A stretch of 41,252 bases of DNA from Pseudomonas cerasi (GTDB taxonomy: Bacteria; Pseudomonadota; Gammaproteobacteria; Pseudomonadales; Pseudomonadaceae), in assembly GCF_900074915.1 (NCBI RefSeq), contig NZ_LT222314.1, forward strand, positions 29,333 to 70,584. Direction: 5' to 3'. A program made the translations under genes and the position numbers. The notes beneath the pieces were generated by a model. That model worked only from the letters and a program-made list of their open reading frames with translations, searched no databases and was not told where the DNA came from. Below, piece after piece: positions 16,711-26,011 of this stretch (its first letter is position 1; each line of letters opens with the position of its first letter).

Positions 16711-16780
16711 TGGTGCTACTAGCACCAGTCGGTGTTTGTGGTGCTACAAGCATCAGTGAGCGGTGGTGCTAGAAGCACCA
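16711..16780. promoter_or_regulatory. Likely parS centromere: three 17-bp palindromes
   Basis: TGGTGCTACTAGCACCA (16711-16727), TGGTGCTACAAGCATCA (16739-16755) and TGGTGCTAGAAGCACCA (16764-16780) follow the consensus TGGTGCTNNNAGCACCA, with starts 28 and 25 bp apart. They fill the gap between parA and parB. Repeated palindromes in this place are expected to bind ParB. Confidence 0.85.
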
Positions 16781-16789
16781 TGTTTAAAA

Positions 16790-17917
16790 TCAGGCGGCCA
16801 AGCTGCGAATCTTCTGCAAGATTTCACCAAAGACAAGCCTTGCAGTGTCGATGGTTTGTGAGTTCGCCCTCTTCCACAACATGAGAGGAATACCATCATC
16901 CAGTGACTTCGAATAATCTTCGGAAAAATAGATTTTTTCCTCAGTTACCTGCCCAGGGAAAAGCGTGTTGAGTGATTGAAGATTTGCTAACAACCTAGCG
17001 CGCTTGCGAATAAACATCGTAGGAATAGCCATGAGAGCAGGCGCATAGCTGTACTCTTTTGCGAATCGAGCGCACCACTCATACAACCTTAACAGTGCTC
17101 TGAACGAAAATTTGTCCATCCGAACGGGGCACAACAATAGATCGCTAGCTGCAACTGAATTCTTGGTCAATCGAGAGCCAGCAGGCGCGTTGTCAATAAT
17201 TATCAGGTCATAAACAGAAAGGTCACATCCTGGTACTTTTCCTGCATTTGCGTCTTCGATGAATCGGGCATACCACATATCCGAATTGTTCGAAGCATCG
17301 AGCGCAACAGCCAAATCCTCAAGATATGTGTCAGCCGGGATGAGATGAATGCCGTTTTCGCCAAAAGGTTTTTTGATCACATCAGCGAGCACCTTTTCTG
17401 AAAAAGGCTTCATTCGAAGCAACGGGCTGAGAAGATTGCCAAAATGTCCATCCACCAGCCGATCTGAAGGAATATTCATGTCGACGAGATCATCTGGGCT
17501 GAGGTCGGGGTCATAACCCAGCATGTTTGAGGTATCACCCTGAGGGTCATTATCGATAATTAGTGTCTTAATCCCTGCAAATTGAGCGCTAATAGCAAGG
17601 TTGACCGCGGTAGTGGTCTTGGCAGTCCCGCCCTTTGGCACGAAGGTTGAAGCGACAATTTGACGACCAATTGGTTTGAGATGGCCTAGCGACCGACGCA
17701 GCGCGGCGATGTTGAAAAGATCCGAGGCCGTGTAGACCCTGGATGTAGACGACCCACGCTTTATGCGTTTGATGTCCAAGCCGTGTTCTTCTTCAATGGC
17801 CATAAGTCGACGCGTAGTCAGACCGAAGCAGCCAGCGGCGTACTGAGGCGTATAAAGAATGGAGTTGAAGTCTACAAAATTCTGCTGTTCAGCTATTTCG
17901 TTATCGGCAGGAGTCAT
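16790..17917 (-). CDS. parA: Plasmid partition ATPase ParA with N-terminal DNA-binding domain
   Basis: 375 residues. An N-terminal MerR-like winged helix (QYAAGCFGLTTRRLMAIEEEHG, about 25-46) is followed by a deviant Walker A motif KGGTAKTT (about 113-120), LIIDNDPQGDTSNML, and DLIIIDNAPAGSRL. This is a type Ia-like ParA with the extra DNA-binding region that lets it repress its own operon. It uses ATP and the nucleoid to move ParB-parS complexes. The order parA-sites-parB-membrane protein suggests one operon read leftward. It appears intact. Confidence 0.93.
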   Translation of the reverse strand: MTPADNEIAEQQNFVDFNSILYTPQYAAGCFGLTTRRLMAIEEEHGLDIKRIKRGSSTSRVYTASDLFNIAALRRSLGHLKPIGRQIVASTFVPKGGTAKTTTAVNLAISAQFAGIKTLIIDNDPQGDTSNMLGYDPDLSPDDLVDMNIPSDRLVDGHFGNLLSPLLRMKPFSEKVLADVIKKPFGENGIHLIPADTYLEDLAVALDASNNSDMWYARFIEDANAGKVPGCDLSVYDLIIIDNAPAGSRLTKNSVAASDLLLCPVRMDKFSFRALLRLYEWCARFAKEYSYAPALMAIPTMFIRKRARLLANLQSLNTLFPGQVTEEKIYFSEDYSKSLDDGIPLMLWKRANSQTIDTARLVFGEILQKIRSLAA

Positions 17918-18047
17918 GCGCGAGGTCGCCTACTAGATGAGTGAGACTTTCACTATAGTTCGTGATTTTTAATAAATAAAGCCTTTGTTCCGGTATTCAT
18001 TATTATTTAGCTGTTTTAGCAGAATTTATTTGCTTCTGCCTTTAAAT

Positions 18048-18268
18048 CTAGTGGAATGACAGCGTTCGTGTGATGACCTTAGCTGGAAGAATGGCTAACT
18101 CAGTGGGCGGCTGCTGTGTGCTGCTGATACGTGGCCGCGCTACTGGCTGCATCACTTGCAGGATGGCAATTCTCTGCGATTGCAGCCGAATCCACTTATG
18201 GACGAGGTTTGCGTTGAGACTGTGGCTCAGTGCGACGCTGGCAATCGAAGCACCGGGCTGAGCACACT
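18048..18268 (-). pseudogene. IS66-family TnpA (OrfA) 3' fragment
   Basis: The frame contains CAQPGASIASVALSHSLNANLVHKWIRLQSQ, the helix-turn-helix of IS66-family accessory protein OrfA. Its N-terminal part is lost where the IS801 tail begins at 18273. The frame ends normally at 18048. No other IS66 genes are present in the window. The 130 bp between this scrap and parA (17918-18047) are AT-rich and hold the presumed parA promoter. Confidence 0.7.
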
Positions 18269-18272
18269 CTTG

Positions 18273-18541
18273 ATGCATAGGAATTTCAAAATGCCTATGC
18301 ATCAAGCTGACGCTATGGAAGGAGGCGTCATGCCTTCATAGCGATGGGTAGGAAGACGCTGATGCGTTACTTATGCAGTGAAAATCCCTATCAATCCGCA
18401 TTAACGCAGGTTATTTCACCGCGAAGCCTAGGTGCGGACGCACCTTCCCCCTGTCAGGGCTTCACGTACCTCATCTGCGCGATCGCCTGAGCGTTGAGGA
18501 CCAGTCCCTGCACCGTCAGCCCGCTGATTGCCGCCGTGTAT
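18273..18541 (-). mobile_element. IS801 oriIS-end fragment (copy 4, truncated by IS21)
   Basis: This is the reverse complement of the last 269 bp of IS801: transposase codons for the end of the protein, then the ori region ending in ATGCAT at 18273. The adjoining tetramer on the IS strand is CAAG, an accepted IS801/IS91 target in place of GAAC. The other side is cut at the IS21 left end (18542). Confidence 0.85.
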
Positions 18542-18647
18542 TGTTGCCGCTGACCGAAAACTGACCCAGTAGAGGCTGTTCTGCCGACTGAAAACTGACC
18601 CAGGTGTTCAACTGCTTCTGCTCACTTTTTGAGCAGGAGAACACAGG

Positions 18648-20156
18648 GTGATCAGCATGGAAATGTTGGGAAAAATCCGGCGGATGTACTTCCGCGACAA
18701 GCTCTCGCTGCATCAGATAGCCAAGCGTACCGGGCTGTCGAGAAACACCATCCGAAAATGGGTCAGAGCGCCCGAAGCCAATCAACCAGCGTACCAACGG
18801 TGCGCATCCTTCAATAAGCTCAACCCTTTTCACGAGACCTTAGAGCAGGCGCTCAAGGCTGATTCGTTCCGGCCAAAACACAACCGTAGGAGCGCCAAGG
18901 CACTTTTTGAGCAGATCAAGGCCGAGGGTTATGACGGCGGTTACAGCCAGCTCACGGCGTTTGTCCGCTCTTGGCGGTGCGAGCAAGGCAAGTCTGTACG
19001 CGCTTTTGTACCGCTGACTTTTGCCCTCGGTGAGGCCTTTCAGTTTGACTGGAGCGAAGAAGGCCTGCTGATCGGTGGCCTGTTTCGACGTATCCAGGTC
19101 TCCCATATGAAGCTGTGCGCAAGTCGCGCGTTCTGGTTGGTTGCGTACCCCAGTCAAGGCCACGAGATGCTGTTTGATGCCCATACACGTTCGTTTGGAG
19201 CGTTGGGTGGCGTGCCACGTCGCGGCATCTACGACAACATGAAAACGGCTGTCGACAAGGTTAACAAAGGCAAAGGCCGCACGGTCAATGCCCGGTTTTC
19301 CGTGATGTGCGCGCACTATCTGTTCGATCCGGACTTCTGCAACGTGGCCTCTGGCTGGGAGAAAGGCATCGTCGAAAAGAACGTGCAAGACAGCCGGAGG
19401 CGAATCTGGCTCGATGCTCAAAATTGCATGTTCCATACCTTCGAGGAGCTGAACGTCTGGCTCGGCCAACGCTGTCGTACGCTCTGGGCTGAACTTGTAC
19501 ATCCGCAGTACAACGGTTTGACGGTGGCAGAAGCCCTGGAGCTGGAGCAGGCTGAAATGATGCCGATGCCGACGGCCTTTGATGGCTACGTGGAACGCAC
19601 CGTCCGTGTCTCTAGCACCTGCCTGATCAGCGTGGCGCGCAATCGTTATTCGGTGCCTTGCGAGCGTGTGGATCAATGGGTCAGCAGCCGTTTGTACCCT
19701 TCGCGAATCGTGGTCATTGCCGACGAAACGGTGATCGCCAGTCACGAGCGCCTCTTTGATCGAGATCAGATCGGTTTTGACTGGCAGCACTACATCCCAC
19801 TCATCGAACGCAAGCCTGGTGCACTGCGCAATGGCGCTCCATTTGCTGATCTGCCAAAACCGTTACAGCTTCTTAAACGCGGACTGAGGCGTCACACCAA
19901 CGGTGATCGAATCATGATGCAGGTACTGGCTGCTGTGCCCATCGCCGGTCTCGAACCAGTGCTGGTGGCGGTGGAGCTGGTACTTGAATCGGGAAGTCTG
20001 AGCGCCGATCACATCCTCAATGTCGTTGCCCGCCTGACCTCCACCGCACCACCTCCCTGTGTAGAAACCAGCCTGCAACTCAAAGTGGCGCCGGTTGCCA
20101 ATACAGCACGCTACGACCGGCTCCGTACGACCGATGAGGAGAATCGCAATGCGTGA
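18648..20156 (+). CDS. istA: IS21-family transposase IstA
   Basis: 502 residues from GTG 18648 (an ATG three codons later is possible). It has an N-terminal helix-turn-helix ([21 protein letters not shown], about 18-38). The DDE core has FDWSEE (D), [10 protein letters not shown] (D) and EKGIVEKNV (E). Then a C-terminal beta-rich region follows. It is the cut-and-paste enzyme of the element and is intact. It overlaps istB by 8 bp, the usual coupling in IS21 elements. Confidence 0.93.
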   Translation: MISMEMLGKIRRMYFRDKLSLHQIAKRTGLSRNTIRKWVRAPEANQPAYQRCASFNKLNPFHETLEQALKADSFRPKHNRRSAKALFEQIKAEGYDGGYSQLTAFVRSWRCEQGKSVRAFVPLTFALGEAFQFDWSEEGLLIGGLFRRIQVSHMKLCASRAFWLVAYPSQGHEMLFDAHTRSFGALGGVPRRGIYDNMKTAVDKVNKGKGRTVNARFSVMCAHYLFDPDFCNVASGWEKGIVEKNVQDSRRRIWLDAQNCMFHTFEELNVWLGQRCRTLWAELVHPQYNGLTVAEALELEQAEMMPMPTAFDGYVERTVRVSSTCLISVARNRYSVPCERVDQWVSSRLYPSRIVVIADETVIASHERLFDRDQIGFDWQHYIPLIERKPGALRNGAPFADLPKPLQLLKRGLRRHTNGDRIMMQVLAAVPIAGLEPVLVAVELVLESGSLSADHILNVVARLTSTAPPPCVETSLQLKVAPVANTARYDRLRTTDEENRNA

Positions 20157-20952
20157 CCTAATGACTGAACTCAAAGAACTGCGCCTGCACGGCATGGCCA
20201 GTGCTTGGGAAGAACTGGTCTCTCAAGGAACAGCGTCGACGGCTTCATCGAAATGGCTGCTGGAACATCTGCTTCAGCAGGAACATGCGGATCGCGCGGT
20301 GCGCTCGGTGAATCATCAGATGAACATGGCAAAACTCCCCATGCACCGTGACTTAGCTGGCTTTGACTTCAGCGCTTCCAGCGCTGATGCCCGGCTGGTC
20401 AGCGATCTATCCAGCTTGGCGTTCACTGAAACCGCGCAGAATGTCGTGTTCATCGGCGGCCCTGGCACCGGGAAAACACACCTGGCCAGTGCCTTGGCTG
20501 TATCCGGAATCACGGCCTACAACAAACGCGTGCGCTTCTTTTCCACGGTGGATCTGGTGAATCTGCTGGAGCGTGAGAAGTACGATGGCAAGGCAGGGCG
20601 AATCGCCCAGGCACTGCTGCGCACAGACCTGGTGATACTGGATGAACTCGGATATTTGCCCTTCAGCCAAAGCGGTGGCGCCCTGTTATTTCACCTGCTG
20701 TCCAAACTGTACGAACACACCAGCGTGGTCATCACCACCAACCTGAGCTTCTCGGAATGGTCGAGTGTGTTTGGCGACGCCAAGATGACCACCGCGTTGC
20801 TGGATCGGCTGACACACCACTGCCACATCGTCGAAACGGGCAACGAGTCCTACCGCCTACAACACAGCACATTGGCTGCCCAGACAAAGATCAAAACACG
20901 CGAACGAAAGCGAAAGGACGGAAATGATATCGAGGACGATGAGCCATTTTGA
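20149..20952 (+). CDS. istB: IS21-family helper ATPase IstB
   Basis: 267 residues from ATG 20149, which follows GAGGAG and lies inside the end of istA. Walker [10 protein letters not shown] (about 104-112) and Walker [11 protein letters not shown] are intact, as is the sensor region [12 protein letters not shown]. IstB assembles on target DNA and stimulates IstA. The charged tail ([18 protein letters not shown]) is normal for P. syringae members. Confidence 0.93.
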   Translation: MRDLMTELKELRLHGMASAWEELVSQGTASTASSKWLLEHLLQQEHADRAVRSVNHQMNMAKLPMHRDLAGFDFSASSADARLVSDLSSLAFTETAQNVVFIGGPGTGKTHLASALAVSGITAYNKRVRFFSTVDLVNLLEREKYDGKAGRIAQALLRTDLVILDELGYLPFSQSGGALLFHLLSKLYEHTSVVITTNLSFSEWSSVFGDAKMTTALLDRLTHHCHIVETGNESYRLQHSTLAAQTKIKTRERKRKDGNDIEDDEPF

Positions 20953-21113
20953 TCCGCACCATAAATGCCCTGCTGCATGCGGTGGGGCTTGATGCGTCTT
21001 CAATCGGAACACTGCTGCTAAGCTTATCCACAATTGCTGGGGCAAAAATCAGCAATCCGTCCTGGGTCAATTTTCAATCGGCAGGGTGGGTCAGTTTTCA
21101 ATCAGCGCCAACA

Positions 21114-21289
21114 GCGAGTGGTCACTCGCAAATAATTCCGGTTCATGACGGTCGATTGCAGGTCTAATCAGATGAATGCAGGTTCATTCGCAAATAATCC
21201 CGGTTTGCTGGCTCGAATATACGCAATCAATCCCGGTCGAAAAACTCGATGATTGCAGGTCGAGGCCATTTCGATTGCAGGTCGTTACA
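21114..21289. repeat. Solo terminal region of a second IS21-like element
   Basis: The words GATTGCAGGTCG, AATCCCGGTCG and CAAATAATCCCGGT recur at short spacing, ending in ...GTCGTTACA at 21289. A diverged copy is found at 26340-26506 with the same end. Repeated short motifs and a CA-3' terminus fit an IS21-family end, but no transposase is attached. Confidence 0.5.
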
Positions 21290-21467
21290 GCTAGCTACCG
21301 CTCTAGACTGGATCGAGCTTGGTACTGATCAAATGACACCGTTACAACGTCAGGTTTGGGAGCGTTACAAGAAGCAAACCGCGCAGTTTGCAGAGGATAT
21401 GCTTTTAGCTGAAGGCGACCGAAATGCGATTATCCGACGCCTTGGATTCGACAGCCGTAAGAGCTAG
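21290..21467 (+). pseudogene. 5'-truncated small gene
   Basis: The frame continues from the repeat end as LDWIELGTDQMTPLQRQVWERYKKQTAQFAEDMLLAEGDRNAIIRRLGF and has normal amino-acid composition. A free product could start at ATG 21333 (44 residues). The beginning was probably lost with the insertion at 21289. Function is not recognised. Confidence 0.4.
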
Positions 21468-21477
21468 GAAAACTGCG

Positions 21478-21759
21478 ATGACAACCAAGCTCAGTGAGCC
21501 GATGCAGAAGGTACTGATGAAGCTGGAGGACGGCTGGGAGTGGGACGATTTTGACGTACACGGCCCCCTGTGCTATGCAGCACGTGTGCGCACCTGCAAG
21601 GCCCTGGCAAAGCGTGGACTAGTGACGTACGCGTTCGGCGACTACGACCTGACAGAGCCCGGTGAAACGGTGGCAAAGCAACTGAACGACCAGGCCAAAG
21701 TACCGAGGCCGGCGAAGCCTTCGCATTCACCTTGGCATCAGCAAGAACACCGTCGCTGA
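21478..21759 (+). CDS. Small hypothetical protein
   Basis: 93 residues from ATG 21478, chosen because AGGA lies 10 bp upstream. The pattern WDDFDVHGPLCYAARVRTCKALAKRGLVTYAFGDYDLTEPGETVAKQL resembles a small winged-helix fold (one helix-turn-helix plus wing). There is no signal peptide or membrane segment. It follows the truncated gene by 10 bp and may have formed an operon with it. Confidence 0.55.
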   Translation: MTTKLSEPMQKVLMKLEDGWEWDDFDVHGPLCYAARVRTCKALAKRGLVTYAFGDYDLTEPGETVAKQLNDQAKVPRPAKPSHSPWHQQEHRR

Positions 21760-21898
21760 CATCGTTCAACGGCACAGGTCGATCGCTTAGGGTGTCATTT
21801 CGCGCCAGCTGGAACCTCCCCCTCAAAGGAACGGACCGGCGTTAGGCGCTAGTGAGGGCTTACTGACTTTTTTGTTCGATTGCTCCCGGTCCCCAACA

Positions 21899-23845
21899 TC
21901 AATTCACGGAATTTATTGCATCGGTCTCTGCTTGGGTGAAGTTCAGATCGAATCCATCAGGAATCTCCACGGTAGGCGGTAGGCTTTGCGTGACCGCTTC
22001 GCTCGGAGGCCGGCTTTCCGTTTCCGCCACCTCCTCGGTCGTGGGCAGAGTGCCCTGTGTCTCGGCCGTAGCGCTGGTACCGTCACGGGGACGGGTGCGC
22101 GGTGGCGCAGTAGGTGTATCTTCGATGAACCTGCGCATAGTCAGTGCTTGCATGTCGCTCGACGACTGCACGCGACTCAATGAAGTCTCGGAAGAAGGCT
22201 GCGGAAAGCCGCCCTTGGTGTCGATTGGCCTCATCAGCGCATGTTCGAGGTTGGCCGAGGTCGACTGCACGGAGTCGCCATCGCTACGTGGCTCCCTGCC
22301 CGGCTCCAATAGACGCTCGTGGCGTCCCTGCAGGGGTACATTGGGCCGGCCATCCTCGCTCTGGCTGATGGCACGAGGACGACGAACGACCTGCGTTTCA
22401 TGGCTGGCTTCAGAACCATTGTCATGTGGCTCGCTGTCCTGCAGCGATTGCGACTGAGGGCTCGCTGCCGGCGAAGATGCAGCGCGTACCGAGCGGCTGT
22501 CCGCTTCAGAGGGGTCGGCGTCGACCACGACACCGAACGGACCTTCCGCCTGGCGTGGTTGGCCAGACTGGTGCGCTGCCCAGGCGGCGCGCATCTTGGC
22601 GTGGGCCTGGTAGGTCTGGTTGACCATGCGGTAGGTCGCACCGAACATCGCCGCTGTGCCGGCATTGCCGAGAAATTGCATGACGCTTGGCGGCAGGTTC
22701 TCTTTGCCAATGCCTTCGGCAGCCTGTTGCAAGGCCAGTACCCCAGCATTGGACACGTTGTTCCAGCTCAGGCGTGCGATCGAGTGGTCCAACAGCCGCT
22801 CGTAGTCCTTCATCGGCACCATTTTTTTGCCGAATTCCTGCAGCTTCTGTTCGTCTCCGACCTGCTTGAGGTCATAGTGCTTGCCGCGATAGGCATCAAT
22901 GAACTCGATCGCGCTGTTGGCCAACGCGCGGACCCCGGCAACCATATTCACAGCGTTGTTCAGTGCATAGCCGGTCAGCGGCTTGCCGTCGGCGCCGTTG
23001 AGGTGCGCACCGGATACGGATTGCCCTTTGGGGAGTACGTTGCTAATCACTGTGTCTTGCAGGTAGCCCGCCGCCAGGGTCATGGCTGCGTAGGTCCAGC
23101 CATTAGTGGCCATGTTCGACTCGTTCACCCCGTGCGAGGCATTGCCGTGCTTGCTGCCGGTCAGGCAGATGGTGGCCTGCAGTGATTCGCGGCTGCCCGC
23201 ATAAATGATATTACGCATCTGGGTCGCTAGCACGCGGGCCGCGACGGCGCCATCGCCCTTGGCCAGGCTCAGGGAAGACATGACCAGAAACGCGGCTTCT
23301 GCGATGACCTGGTTGCGCGTGACGTTGCGTGAATCGGTGCTGTGTTGGGCGCGCAGCTGGTTTTGCTCATCCTCGCCCTTGGCATCCCATTGCTGTTGAC
23401 TGAGACCGAAATGTCCTCGCACAGCTACGTCCGACTCCGGCAAGCGCTCCATGCGCGTCTGCCGGTAAAGATTCGCACCGATCTTGGCCAGGGAGATCAC
23501 GCCTTGCGTGCCGAGCAGCGCCCATTTGGCTTCGGCGGCGAGCACCGGCAGCATCGCGTGGTACGCGTGCATGAGCACTTGTTCCCGAGCAAAAGTCGGG
23601 CCGCCACAGGTGATTAGCTGCTGCACGCCATGCCCGGCCATGGCACCGAGCGAACGCATGGATGGCAGGTTGGACATGCTGTCGGACAGCAATTGTCCGC
23701 TGATACCGAGCAGGCTCTGGCCGACACGATGCAGTCGATCACCCACCGCAGGCGCCTGCCGTTGGACCCCGCTTTCAAGGTCGTCGAAGTTGTGCTCGAT
23801 CTGCTGCGTGGGGGTGTGCCGGAAGTAGCTGCTAATTCCACTCAT
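21899..23845 (-). CDS. Probable type III effector, second gene of a HrpL operon
   Basis: 648 residues. The first 50 are polar and Ser/Gln-rich with few acidic residues early (MSGISSYFRHTPTQQIEHNF), as in secreted effectors. Residues about 60-430 are predicted by eye to be helical with alanine/glycine-rich hydrophobic stretches (VIAEAAFLVMSSLSLAKG, NMVAGVRALANSAIEF). Residues about 440-648 are disordered, rich in Pro, Ser, Glu and Arg, ending DAINSVN. No catalytic motif is recognised and I cannot give it a Hop name. It overlaps the chaperone-like gene by ATGA and shares its hrp box at 25119-25146, which is the main reason for the effector call. Confidence 0.7.
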   Translation of the reverse strand: MSGISSYFRHTPTQQIEHNFDDLESGVQRQAPAVGDRLHRVGQSLLGISGQLLSDSMSNLPSMRSLGAMAGHGVQQLITCGGPTFAREQVLMHAYHAMLPVLAAEAKWALLGTQGVISLAKIGANLYRQTRMERLPESDVAVRGHFGLSQQQWDAKGEDEQNQLRAQHSTDSRNVTRNQVIAEAAFLVMSSLSLAKGDGAVAARVLATQMRNIIYAGSRESLQATICLTGSKHGNASHGVNESNMATNGWTYAAMTLAAGYLQDTVISNVLPKGQSVSGAHLNGADGKPLTGYALNNAVNMVAGVRALANSAIEFIDAYRGKHYDLKQVGDEQKLQEFGKKMVPMKDYERLLDHSIARLSWNNVSNAGVLALQQAAEGIGKENLPPSVMQFLGNAGTAAMFGATYRMVNQTYQAHAKMRAAWAAHQSGQPRQAEGPFGVVVDADPSEADSRSVRAASSPAASPQSQSLQDSEPHDNGSEASHETQVVRRPRAISQSEDGRPNVPLQGRHERLLEPGREPRSDGDSVQSTSANLEHALMRPIDTKGGFPQPSSETSLSRVQSSSDMQALTMRRFIEDTPTAPPRTRPRDGTSATAETQGTLPTTEEVAETESRPPSEAVTQSLPPTVEIPDGFDLNFTQAETDAINSVN

Positions 23846-24906
23846 CGCTTAAACTCCGTGTTCGAAATGCCCGAGGCGATCGTCGCGGCGTTGTCGCCAC
23901 GGTCGATCGAGATAGCCAGGGTGACGAAGTCCGCCAGCCAGGCTGCCAGGTCCTTGCCATCGAGACCGGTCGCATCCCACCGTGACTGCAGGGAGGCACC
24001 GTTGGGCGCGAGCGCGATGCTGCAATGCGCGCCGGTGAGTAGGTAGAAGCTGGTCTGCAGTGCCGCTCGACGTTGCGGCAAGGTCTTCAGCTGCACCGAT
24101 ACCTGCGTGCTGAGCAGCAGGCTTTTCTGGTCAGGGGCGGCGATCAGTTCGACGAAGCGCTTGCCGAGCTTGAACGCTCCGACGCTGCCAAACATCGCTT
24201 TCGGCACAGGTAGACCGAGCTCGGGCAGCGCCTGTTCGAGCAAGGGACGATGCCATTGCGCGCCCATTTGCTCAGTGGCGAGGGCCTCGACTCGGCTGCT
24301 CAATTGGGCTAGATCAGGGCTGGCGGGGGCCATGTCCGGCGACGGCGGCGAGTGACCAACGCTGCCGACATGGGCTGCAGCAGAAACGGTGGTCGCCAGA
24401 CCTGATGCGAGCTCATCCATGTCTGCCAAGGCCTGCGCCAAGGCTTGAGCATCGCCATAGGCATGGAAAGGGATCTGCGTGATCAGCACCGCGGTGCCTT
24501 GTTCATCGAGCGCGAAGGTGCACGTTTGTACCGCCATGGCGACGGTATTGGCACGCAGCAAGGCCTCATGCCAAAGCCCCGCGGGAACCCCAGGGGGAAT
24601 GATGGGGTAACCAAGCACACTCCATCGAGGTGGCGACGGTTCCTGGCAGAACATCATCAGACGGATATGTTCTAGGGTCAGCAAACCGCTTCGCGAAAAC
24701 ATTCTGACAGCGTCGGCCGGGCGACCCAGCACCGTGGCGGCTTTCGCCAGCCAGGGCGCGCTGTCGGCAGGTATGACCGGCGGGCCGTTCGCCTGCCCCC
24801 CCTGCCCGGCCGTGGCGTTTTTCCTCCGTGCAGGGCTTGGCGCGTTTTGCAATGCGGGCAATTCCGCCACTCTCGACAACGTCGGCTGAGTTTCATCCGT
24901 GCGCAT
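23842..24906 (-). CDS. Double-domain type III chaperone-like protein
   Basis: 354 residues. After a disordered first 50, residues about 50-165 (WHEALLRANTVAMAVQTCTFALDEQGTAVLITQIPF) look like one CesT-type class I chaperone unit. Residues about 205-345 (LLEQALPELGLPVPKA, SLLLSTQVSVQLKTLP, SFYLLTGAHCSIALAPNGASL) look like a second. A Ser/Pro-rich linker joins them. Ordinary class I chaperones are 110-170 residues and work as dimers, so a covalent tandem would be unusual. It is translated just ahead of the effector with an ATGA overlap, the usual chaperone-effector order. The start at 24906 has a weak ribosome site. The fold assignment is by pattern only. Confidence 0.6.
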   Translation of the reverse strand: MRTDETQPTLSRVAELPALQNAPSPARRKNATAGQGGQANGPPVIPADSAPWLAKAATVLGRPADAVRMFSRSGLLTLEHIRLMMFCQEPSPPRWSVLGYPIIPPGVPAGLWHEALLRANTVAMAVQTCTFALDEQGTAVLITQIPFHAYGDAQALAQALADMDELASGLATTVSAAAHVGSVGHSPPSPDMAPASPDLAQLSSRVEALATEQMGAQWHRPLLEQALPELGLPVPKAMFGSVGAFKLGKRFVELIAAPDQKSLLLSTQVSVQLKTLPQRRAALQTSFYLLTGAHCSIALAPNGASLQSRWDATGLDGKDLAAWLADFVTLAISIDRGDNAATIASGISNTEFKR

Positions 24907-25118
24907 GATTCACCAGTCATCTAGTCAGCTCTGCTTGACTGATGTCGCGTGGCATGTGTGGGCATCACGCTGACTAACAGCTCAATACAGGCCGATCAAG
25001 TTTGGGGCAGATGTTTCATACTAAGCGGTTGCACAACCGGAATTTTGGCTGGGCTGCAGTAGGCAGACCGCCACCCGGACGTACGCGATACACTGGTTAT
25101 ATTTATATAAGTGTAAGA

Positions 25119-25146
25119 TGTGTGGCTGTATTGAGGCTTCAGTTCC
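25119..25146 (-). promoter_or_regulatory. hrp box of the chaperone-effector operon
   Basis: On the minus strand GGAACT, 15 bp, CCACACA. The second half fits CCACNNA exactly and GGAACT is an accepted variant of GGAACC. It lies about 210 bp upstream of the chaperone start at 24906, in an intergenic region (24907-25248) that otherwise holds nothing recognised. Confidence 0.75.
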
Positions 25147-25248
25147 ACAAATAGATGCAGCCTACACAATATATTTGTTCCTGCTCCTTGGTCTATCAAT
25201 CATCCCGCCGACGTCGATCCGCACCAACTGTTTAAGGATCGAGCCTAT

Positions 25249-25710
25249 ATGGCCATGCGGTTGCAGAACGACGAAATGAAACTTTCATTGGTCACGCCGG
25301 ACCCTTTGGGAGCCGATTCAGCGAGTAGATTGCCTGCAGCCACAGAGACGACAATGGAAAAGGACACCATGACTATGCTGCGAAAAGCGGGAGATTTCCC
25401 CAACAGATCGGTTGTCGAGTTCTCCACCGTTAAGGTCAAGATTGCGCACAGGTTGATCCCTATCAATCTGCGCAATGAACACTACGAAGACGAGGATATT
25501 GTAAAAGGACTTTCGGTATCGCTGATCAGGCGTCTAAGCTTCAAAACTCTGTACCTAGACAGTGAAGAGCTAGCTCAAGCATTTGCGGGCAAGCTGGCTG
25601 ACCTTTTCAAAAACAGGCCCTACCGCGGCCATTACCAGCTGGTCGTCTCCGTTGAGCAAACCATGATGACGGTTACGGCTAACAAGGGGAAAATCAAGCA
25701 TTCTGCCTAG
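25249..25710 (+). CDS. Unknown gene ahead of csrA paralogue
   Basis: 153 residues from ATG 25249, with AAGGA about 12 bp upstream. The N-terminal 45 residues are variable-looking. The rest (VEFSTVKVKIAHRLIPINLRNEHYEDEDIVKGLSVSLIRRLSFKTLYLDSEELAQAFAGKLADLF) has alternating strands and one amphipathic helix, like a small mixed alpha/beta domain. It is divergent from the HrpL operon and probably the first gene of a three-gene unit with 25751 and the csrA paralogue. Family not recognised. Confidence 0.6.
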   Translation: MAMRLQNDEMKLSLVTPDPLGADSASRLPAATETTMEKDTMTMLRKAGDFPNRSVVEFSTVKVKIAHRLIPINLRNEHYEDEDIVKGLSVSLIRRLSFKTLYLDSEELAQAFAGKLADLFKNRPYRGHYQLVVSVEQTMMTVTANKGKIKHSA

Positions 25711-25750
25711 GTGGCCCAATACCTTGCTGGGCAATAGGAAAAAATTAGCC

Positions 25751-26002
25751 ATGACCAATCTTAGTGAAGGGCTTCGTGCAACTGCCAGAAAATGGCGAAA
25801 TGCTAACCAGGATCACCGTGGCGGCGTCGTGCTGATCTGGCAAGGCGCGGTGTACGGCTGGAAGGATTCCTTGCGTGACCCGAGCGATGAGAGCCCAGGC
25901 GTATACGCTGTGAATGAGGCAGATCACATTTTCATTGCCGAAGGCGGTGATGAGTACAACGGCGCGAAATGCTGGATAGCCGCTGTTTTGGACAACAAGT
26001 AG
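25751..26002 (+). CDS. Small unknown protein between 25249 gene and csrA
   Basis: 83 residues from ATG 25751, preceded by TAGGAAAAA; the same TAGGAAAA ribosome site precedes the csrA paralogue 10 bp after this stop. It is rich in Trp, Gly and Asp (VVLIWQGAVYGWKDSLRDPSDESPGVYAV, CWIAAVLDNK), a compact beta-rich pattern without known motif. Probably co-transcribed with csrA. Confidence 0.6.
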   Translation: MTNLSEGLRATARKWRNANQDHRGGVVLIWQGAVYGWKDSLRDPSDESPGVYAVNEADHIFIAEGGDEYNGAKCWIAAVLDNK

Positions 26003-26011
26003 GAAAATCGT

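Larger units (their letters stand above)
18542..21113 (+). mobile_element. IS21-family insertion sequence, complete
   Basis: 2572 bp. The left end TGTTGCCGCTGACCGAAAAC and the right end (minus strand TGTTGGCGCTGATTGAAAAC) are inverted. Both carry repeats of the AAACTGACCCA word typical of IS21 termini. Contains istA and istB. No target duplication is visible: the left neighbour is IS801 and the right neighbour is another IS21-like end, so flanking DNA has been rearranged. Confidence 0.88.

Noticed and set aside
21119..21289. Short regularly spaced repeats as a CRISPR array
   Set aside because: Repeats are about 12 bp, irregular and end in an IS-like terminus; there are no uniform spacers or cas genes.
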